The notes beneath the pieces are model-generated. The model saw only the letters and a list, made by a program, of their open reading frames with translations, was not told where the DNA came from and made no database searches. A DNA stretch of 5,734 nt from Clostridia bacterium (GTDB lineage Bacteria; Bacillota_A; Clostridia; Lachnospirales; Lachnospiraceae). Shown here one piece after another: positions 1 through 3,568 of this stretch (position 1 is the first letter of the stretch; the number at the start of each line of letters is the position of its first letter). The position numbers and the translations under genes are program-made. Location of the stretch: positions 1-5,734 of the forward strand of contig JAAYYM010000462.1 of the NCBI GenBank assembly GCA_012515365.1, written 5' to 3'.

Positions 1-243
1 AAAAGTGGAGAGGATGTAACGCAGGCCTTTAATCAAGGAGCAAAAGAAGTCCTTAAGCTTGTTGAATTTTATGATTGTAAAAAGGCACTACTAAAGCAGA
101 AAAGTCCATCCTGCGGAAGTGGGAAAATCTATGATGGAAATTTTAAACGCGTCATAATCAAAGGGAATGGAGTTCTGACCGATCTTTTGTTAGAAAACGG
201 AGTACAGGTATACGGAGAAGAAGAGCTTCAAAATCTATTATAA
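1..243 (+). CDS. DUF523 / TudS-type desulfurase-like protein, C-terminal part (5' end outside window)
   Basis: The first 80 codons in frame 1 are open and end in TAA at 241-243; the start lies to the left of the window. The visible part matches the C-terminal half of the DUF523 family as I know it. It has a GEDVTQAF segment at visible residues 3-10, a helix rich in A/L/K, then a KSPSCGSGKIYDG segment around residues 34-46, and an ending of the VYGEEEL type. Members of this family include the thiouracil desulfurase TudS, which uses a [4Fe-4S] cluster held by three conserved cysteines. The Cys in SPSCG (visible residue 38) is likely one of them; the other ligands would be in the missing N-terminal part or cannot be assigned here. 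It is probably a cytoplasmic protein of about 145-160 residues when complete. Family assignment is strong; the actual substrate is not shown by the sequence. It ends eight bases before a strong hairpin, so it is probably the last gene of its transcript. Confidence 0.85.
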   Translation, partial: KSGEDVTQAFNQGAKEVLKLVEFYDCKKALLKQKSPSCGSGKIYDGNFKRVIIKGNGVLTDLLLENGVQVYGEEELQNLL

Positions 244-250
244 ACATAGT

Positions 251-294
251 GAAGGGGCTGCATTTCAAACTTGAATTTGAAATGCAGCCCCTTC
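251..294 (+). terminator. Perfect 19-bp stem-loop between convergent genes, probable bidirectional terminator
   Basis: Bases 251-269 pair without mismatch with 276-294, leaving a six-base loop CTTGAA. The stem has a GC-rich base (GAAGGGGCTGC) and an AT-rich top. It begins 7 bases after the stop of the DUF523-type gene and lies between that gene and the convergent DUF975 gene, the usual place for a shared terminator. The T-run is poor on both sides (GGTATTGT on +, CACTATGTTT on -), so it is not a textbook intrinsic terminator. It could instead mainly protect 3' ends. Confidence 0.7.
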
Positions 295-300
295 GGTATT

Positions 301-329
301 GTACGCCCTTCGGCATTGTGCCGACGTAC
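301..329. other. Second intergenic hairpin with nested stems
   Basis: GTACG (301-305) pairs with CGTAC (325-329), and inside it CGGCA (311-315) pairs with TGCCG (319-323) around a TTG loop; CCCTT on the left arm is unpaired against a single A. It sits 10 bases beyond the stop codon of the - strand DUF975 gene, so it would be the first structure met by transcripts of that gene. No T-run follows on either strand. The left part of this element (307-318) nearly repeats 289-300, the motif CCCTTCGG(T/C)ATTG occurring twice. Confidence 0.45.
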
Positions 330-339
330 GTTTCATAAT

Positions 340-1155
340 TTAGAAATTGTGATCGTAGTTATAAGTTTCAGGTGCAGGTTCTTCACTGTATTCAACAAGT
401 CCATAACGAGCAGTACCACCGTTCGCTTCAAGCTTTTTACGTAATACGATATAAAGCTGAGCATTTGTCAGATACTGATATGGAGATACGTAGAAGATTG
501 ACAAAAGAAAGCATGTGAAGAAGGAGAGGATTCCCCAGCCGATAAAAGAGAGATCAAGTACAAATGCATTCCATTTTTCCCCATCCATCATAATTTTACT
601 TGCTTCAAACGCTTCTTTGTAGCTCATTTCCGGATTCTCAGCCAGTAAATATGGAATCATTCGATACTCATATCCTTTGATGATTCCGGGAATGATAAAC
701 AATAATCCCCACAAGGACTGGAACAATCCTTTCAGAAACATTCCGAGTACAATTGTTTTGTATTTGTTTTTACCAAAAGCATAACCAAGATCCTTAATGT
801 CTGGCTTTTTGTTAACAAATCCACATTTAACAAAAAATCTTTGTGCACCAACCATAACTGGGTTTGTGACAAATACAGTAAATAAAGTCGATATCACGAT
901 TGCAATTGCCATAATTGAAAAAACAACCAGAACAATTCCAAGGATAATAGGGACTATTTCTTTATCAATACCACTTGACGAATTTCTGATAGAATCCACA
1001 GAATCTGTTATATCACTGTTTGAAGATGCGCTACCGCCACCTCCACCACTTCCACCGGCTAATAGCCCGATGATAAAACATACCAAGACTGCATACCAGT
1101 AATTTGCTTTTAATGCAAGCTTGGCATTTGATTTTAATTCAGCTCTTGTCCACAT
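340..1155 (-). CDS. DUF975 family integral membrane protein
   Basis: This is a 271-residue polytopic membrane protein of the DUF975 family, common in Clostridia and Lactobacillales; its biochemical role is unknown. The N-terminus MWTRAELK...NYW (residues 1-20) is the characteristic opening of the family and fixes the start at 1155. An in-frame ATG at 1194 would add 13 residues, but the 1155 start has GAGGG seven bases upstream and fits the family. Hydrophobic segments by eye are residues 19-34, 67-97, about 133-159, and 197-224, some of which may hold two helices. The core motif LFIIPGIIKGYEYRMIPYLL (152-171), followed by a helix with ENPEMSYKEAFEASKIMMDG (173-192), is diagnostic of the family. 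Between the first two membrane segments lies a non-membrane loop with a run of Gly and Ser (34-45) and then Asn/Ser/Asp residues. The C-terminal tail (243-271) is polar and acidic. It is transcribed alone, converging on the DUF523-type gene and diverging from the metallochaperone operon, from the promoter at 1207-1235. Confidence 0.88.
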   Translation of the reverse strand: MWTRAELKSNAKLALKANYWYAVLVCFIIGLLAGGSGGGGGSASSNSDITDSVDSIRNSSSGIDKEIVPIILGIVLVVFSIMAIAIVISTLFTVFVTNPVMVGAQRFFVKCGFVNKKPDIKDLGYAFGKNKYKTIVLGMFLKGLFQSLWGLLFIIPGIIKGYEYRMIPYLLAENPEMSYKEAFEASKIMMDGEKWNAFVLDLSFIGWGILSFFTCFLLSIFYVSPYQYLTNAQLYIVLRKKLEANGGTARYGLVEYSEEPAPETYNYDHNF

Positions 1156-1162
1156 ATCTTTT

Positions 1163-1167
1163 CCCTC
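1163..1167 (-). promoter_or_regulatory. Ribosome binding site that fixes the DUF975 start
   Basis: On the - strand GAGGG is followed by seven bases and then ATG at 1155-1153. This supports the shorter start over the in-frame ATG at 1194. Confidence 0.7.
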
Positions 1168-1180
1168 ATTTCGTATTTTT

Positions 1181-1240
1181 ATCAGTTGGATCACTGATTA
1201 ATGTCTATTATATAGAATGAATATATTGTTGACAACTGAT
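1181..1240. repeat. ATCAGT(TG) inverted repeats around the DUF975 promoter, possible operator
   Basis: ATCAGTTG at 1181-1188 has an inverted copy CAACTGAT at 1233-1240, placing the two copies on either side of the promoter. A third half-site ACTGAT lies at 1193-1198 and forms a 6-bp stem with 1181-1186 within the mRNA leader. In addition GTTGACAAC (1228-1236) is itself a palindrome around the -35 box. The arrangement resembles paired operators, but no regulator gene is in view and short AT-rich repeats arise by chance. Confidence 0.35.
1207..1235 (-). promoter_or_regulatory. Sigma-A-type promoter of the DUF975 gene
   Basis: Read on the - strand there is TTGTCA (1235-1230; five of six consensus -35 bases), a spacer of exactly 17 bases, and a perfect TATAAT (1212-1207). 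Transcription would start near 1200, giving a leader of about 45 bases before the ATG at 1155. Spacing and sequence are both close to ideal, so this should be a fairly strong housekeeping promoter unless repressed. It overlaps the ATCAGT repeat elements described separately. It also means the alternative ATG at 1194 would lie only a few bases from the transcript start, another reason to reject that start. Confidence 0.75.
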
Positions 1241-1405
1241 ATTTATCATGAAAAAAGCGCGTAATAGGTAGAAATATGCAAAATAGAAAATATTATTGTA
1301 GGAGAACAGCTATTTTAGCAGACTTGCAAGAGAAATAAAATAGTGATAGAGTAACAAGTGAGTCTAAACAAATGATGACAATTAAATAAGAAATTAATAT
1401 ATAAA
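1241..1405. other. Intergenic region upstream of the metallochaperone operon; promoter not clearly resolved
   Basis: About 165 AT-rich bases separate the divergent DUF975 promoter from the ribosome binding site at 1406. The transcript for the + strand operon should start here, but no element is convincing. Candidates are TAGAAA/TATTAT (1269-1274 and 1291-1296, 16-base spacer) and ATGACA/TATATA (1375-1380 and 1398-1403, 17-base spacer). The latter would start transcription on top of the ribosome binding site and is therefore doubtful. Only small hairpins are present (for example GCTA-TTT-TAGC at 1309-1319), with no recognisable riboswitch. I see no full Zur-type palindrome; a single CGTAAT half-site at 1260-1265 has no partner. 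Confidence 0.4.
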
Positions 1406-1410
1406 AAGGA
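1406..1410 (+). promoter_or_regulatory. Ribosome binding site that fixes the metallochaperone start
   Basis: AAGGA ends nine bases before ATG at 1420 but directly abuts the in-frame ATG at 1411. Spacing therefore favours 1420, which also gives the usual family N-terminus MIKVDIISGFLGAGKTT. Confidence 0.7.
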
Positions 1411-1419
1411 ATGGTGAAT

Positions 1420-2562
1420 ATGATCAAAGTAGATATTATCTCAGGGTTTCTGGGTGCAGGTAAGACGACATTAATTAAAAAACTTCTAAAGGATGCACTG
1501 AAAGGGGAACAAGTTGTTTTAATCGAAAATGAATTTGGTGAAATAGGCATTGATGCAGGTTTTTTGAAAGATGCAGGTATTGAAATAAAAGAAATGAATT
1601 CAGGATGTATCTGCTGTTCATTGGTAGGTGATTTTGGGACATCCTTAAAAGAGGTAATCACAAAATATCATCCGGATCGTATTTTGATTGAACCATCTGG
1701 CGTCGGAAAGCTTTCCGATGTTGTGAAAGCAATTGAAAACATTGCAGAGGATACAGATATTGTGATTAATAGTACGACTGCTGTTGTAGATGCGAAAAAG
1801 TGTAAAATGTATATGAAGAACTTCGGCGAATTTTTCTTAAATCAGGTAGAAAGTACCGGAGCAATCATCATGAGCAGAAGCCAGGATGTAAATGATGAGC
1901 AGCTGAGTGTCTGCGAACAATTACTACGTGAACATAATGAATCTGCGAATATCATTACAACTGCATGGGAACAGATCAGTGGTGAGCAAATCCTACAGGC
2001 AATGGAACATGCCATGGATCTGAAAAAAGAACTAGAGGAAGAGTTGAGACATGCCCATCATGAAGCGCATGATGAGCATGTCTGCGACCACGATCACGAA
2101 TGTGACCATGATCATCATCACGACCATGATCATGGAGAAAACTGCACATGCGGCTGCCACGATCATGAGCATGATTGCGACCACGATCATGACTGCGACC
2201 ATGACCACCACCACGACCATGATCATGGAGAAAATTGCACATGTGGCTGTCACGACCATGACCACCACAAGCATGGTCATCATCATGCAGATGATGTATT
2301 TACAAGCTGGGGCATTGAGACCGGCCGCCGTTATACAGAGGAAGAACTCAAAGACAAATTGGAAAAATTGGCAAAAAGTGAAGAATATGGTATGATATTG
2401 CGAGCTAAAGGTATGCTTTCTTCCAGTGATCAAAACTGGATCTATTTTGATTATGTTCCAGGGGAGTACGAGGTCAGAACAGGAACACCGCAGTATACCG
2501 GATTGATTTGTGTAATAGGATCAGACTTAAAAGAAGAAGCGCTTAAAACGCTATTTTCGTGA
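1420..2562 (+). CDS. CobW/COG0523 family GTPase, His/Cys-rich metallochaperone
   Basis: This is a 380-residue G3E-type P-loop GTPase of the CobW/COG0523 family, whose members insert or allocate metals (Zn, Co, Ni, Fe). Examples are Bacillus YciC and eukaryotic ZNG1. Seen in the sequence: Walker A GFLGAGKT (9-16); a FGEIGID segment (39-45); the family metal motif CICC (63-66) preceded by NSG; and EPSG (91-94) in the Walker B/switch position. The usual NKxD base-recognition site is replaced by SRSQ (152-155). A coiled, charged helix lies around 196-210, followed by a metal-binding segment at 211-289 with 32 His and 10 Cys. The CobW C-terminal domain covers about 293-380 (from FTSWGIETGRRY). The His/Cys segment contains a 31-residue tandem duplication and two CTCGC motifs. 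His-rich stretches in this position are known in the family and suggest storage or transfer of zinc or another transition metal; the metal itself cannot be read from sequence. It is first in the operon, 15 bp before the next gene, and the protein is cytoplasmic with no signal peptide. Confidence 0.92.
   Translation: MIKVDIISGFLGAGKTTLIKKLLKDALKGEQVVLIENEFGEIGIDAGFLKDAGIEIKEMNSGCICCSLVGDFGTSLKEVITKYHPDRILIEPSGVGKLSDVVKAIENIAEDTDIVINSTTAVVDAKKCKMYMKNFGEFFLNQVESTGAIIMSRSQDVNDEQLSVCEQLLREHNESANIITTAWEQISGEQILQAMEHAMDLKKELEEELRHAHHEAHDEHVCDHDHECDHDHHHDHDHGENCTCGCHDHEHDCDHDHDCDHDHHHDHDHGENCTCGCHDHDHHKHGHHHADDVFTSWGIETGRRYTEEELKDKLEKLAKSEEYGMILRAKGMLSSSDQNWIYFDYVPGEYEVRTGTPQYTGLICVIGSDLKEEALKTLFS
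2083..2268 (+). repeat. 93-bp in-frame tandem duplication coding the His/Cys metal-binding repeats
   Basis: Unit 1 (2083-2175, residues 222-252) and unit 2 (2176-2268, residues 253-283) are adjacent and of equal length. They share 28 of 31 residues. At DNA level I count 14 differences in 93 bases, affecting 13 codons, of which 10 are synonymous. Each unit has five Cys and the order Cys, Asp-His repeats, HHH, then GENCTCGCH. All Cys positions are kept in both copies. Confidence 0.9.
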
Positions 2563-2566
2563 AAGC

Positions 2567-2571
2567 AGGTG
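2567..2571 (+). promoter_or_regulatory. Ribosome binding site supporting a TTG start
   Basis: AGGTG lies six bases before TTG at 2578. The next in-frame ATG (2593) is more than 20 bases away from it, so the TTG is the better start. The site lies within the 15-base gap after the previous stop codon, so translation is probably coupled. Confidence 0.65.
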
Positions 2572-2577
2572 TAAATA

Positions 2578-3519
2578 TTGAAACGTTTTGAAATGCCCGT
2601 ATTTGTCATTAATGGATTTCTTGAAAGTGGAAAAACTTCTTTTATTAAAAATGTGATTATGCAGGATCAGTTTAGTGATTTTAAAAGAATCTTACTGATT
2701 CAGTGTGAGGAAGGTGAAATTCTTCTTGAACAATCCTTTTTGGACGAGTATTCGATCTTTGTCGAAACAATAGAGGAAGAGCAGCTAAGACCGGATTATT
2801 TGAAATTACTTCAGAAAAAACATAATCCGTGGGCTGTTATTATTGAATATAATGCAATGTGGAAAGCGATTCGTCTTGATGAGACTAAGCTTCCGGATCG
2901 ATGGGAAATCTATCAGACGATTACAACTGCTGATGCAAGCACATTTGAAGTATATCGGAACAACATGAAGTCAATCGCTGCAGAGATTTTAAAGAATGTA
3001 GATATGGTTCTTTTTAATCGTTGTAGAGAGGATATGAATCTATCTTCTTATCGAAGAAGTGCAAAAGCTTTAAGCAGTGGTGTACAGGTGATTTTTGAAC
3101 ATGAAAATGGATCGATTATGCCACTTGCAGAGCAGCTGCCATATGATATTCAGGCAGATTTTATTCAGGTGGAGGATGATGATTTCGGCATCTGGTATCT
3201 GGATATGATGGAACGCCCTGAGAGTTATACGGGAAAGACTGTTTCTTTTACAGGAAGGGTGGCACGTCTGAAACGATCTAAGGATGGTTTTTTTGCAGCA
3301 GGCAGAATGGTTATGACCTGTTGTGCAGATGATCTTCAGTTTTTAGGCTTTGTATGTCAATACGAAGATGCAGAGTTTGTAAATGAAGGAGAATGGATTC
3401 ATGTTAAAGCAAAAATCACATTTACCTATCGTCCAGAATACAGAAGAGAGGGCCCGTTGCTGGTCGTAGACGAGATCAAGGCAGTAAAGGCTCCGTTAAA
3501 TGAATGCATCTCATTATAA
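2578..3519 (+). CDS. Degenerate CobW-like GTPase domain fused to a DUF1980 (YcgQ/TIGR03943-type) domain
   Basis: This 313-residue protein starts at TTG. The N-terminal part (about 6-190) is a P-loop domain of CobW/COG0523 type with an intact Walker A GFLESGKT (13-20). Other family motifs are changed. Where the preceding protein has ENEFGE it has QCEEGE (42-47), there is no CxCC, and the EPSG position reads EYNA (90-93). FNRC (146-149) stands near the base-recognition site. The C-terminal part (about 203-306) looks like DUF1980, the soluble domain of YcgQ/TIGR03943 proteins. It has YTGKTVSFTGRV (217-228), RMVMTCCADD (243-252) with a Cys pair, GFVCQYED (257-264) and a WIHVKAKI strand (273-280), consistent with an OB-like beta fold. 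No membrane segment or signal peptide is visible, unlike YcgQ, which has an N-terminal membrane part. DUF1980 proteins are often found beside COG0523 GTPases and a YcgR-type permease, so a metal-related role, probably as partner of the upstream chaperone, is a reasonable inference. Nucleotide binding seems possible, but efficient hydrolysis is uncertain. The domain assignment is by eye. Confidence 0.82.
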   Translation: MKRFEMPVFVINGFLESGKTSFIKNVIMQDQFSDFKRILLIQCEEGEILLEQSFLDEYSIFVETIEEEQLRPDYLKLLQKKHNPWAVIIEYNAMWKAIRLDETKLPDRWEIYQTITTADASTFEVYRNNMKSIAAEILKNVDMVLFNRCREDMNLSSYRRSAKALSSGVQVIFEHENGSIMPLAEQLPYDIQADFIQVEDDDFGIWYLDMMERPESYTGKTVSFTGRVARLKRSKDGFFAAGRMVMTCCADDLQFLGFVCQYEDAEFVNEGEWIHVKAKITFTYRPEYRREGPLLVVDEIKAVKAPLNECISL

Positions 3520-3555
3520 GTTTTGAAGCAAAAAGAAAACGGCCTTGGCCATTAT

Positions 3556-3559
3556 GGAG
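3556..3559 (+). promoter_or_regulatory. Ribosome binding site favouring the 3569 start
   Basis: GGAG is followed by nine bases and ATG at 3569. The alternative in-frame ATG at 3554 overlaps this site and has no purine-rich motif at a useful distance upstream. Confidence 0.5.
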
Positions 3560-3568
3560 AACAGAAAG

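Noticed and set aside
797..1102. 101-codon open frame on the + strand inside the DUF975 gene
   Set aside because: It is the antisense shadow of a well-supported membrane protein; its Pro-rich run is the complement of the Gly-rich loop.
1260..1265. CGTAAT resembling half of a Zur operator
   Set aside because: There is no inverted partner ATTACG at the right spacing, so it is not reported as a site.
1375..1403. ATGACA/TATATA promoter candidate just upstream of the metallochaperone gene
   Set aside because: Its transcript would begin at about 1410 and would lose the ribosome binding site at 1406-1410; kept only as a weak possibility.
1293..1661. 122-codon open frame on the - strand across the start of the metallochaperone gene
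   Set aside because: It is antisense to the conserved P-loop and CICC coding region, has no family resemblance and would span the promoter region of the real gene.
1976..2433. Several long open frames on both strands over the His-rich segment
   Set aside because: They are by-products of the CAY/GAY codon repetition in the metallochaperone gene; their translations are low-complexity runs of Met/Ile/Thr/Val or His/Asp/Arg with no ribosome binding site.
3541..3550. GGCC-TT-GGCC dyad between the second and third operon genes as a terminator
   Set aside because: The stem is four base pairs with a two-base loop and is not followed by a T-run.
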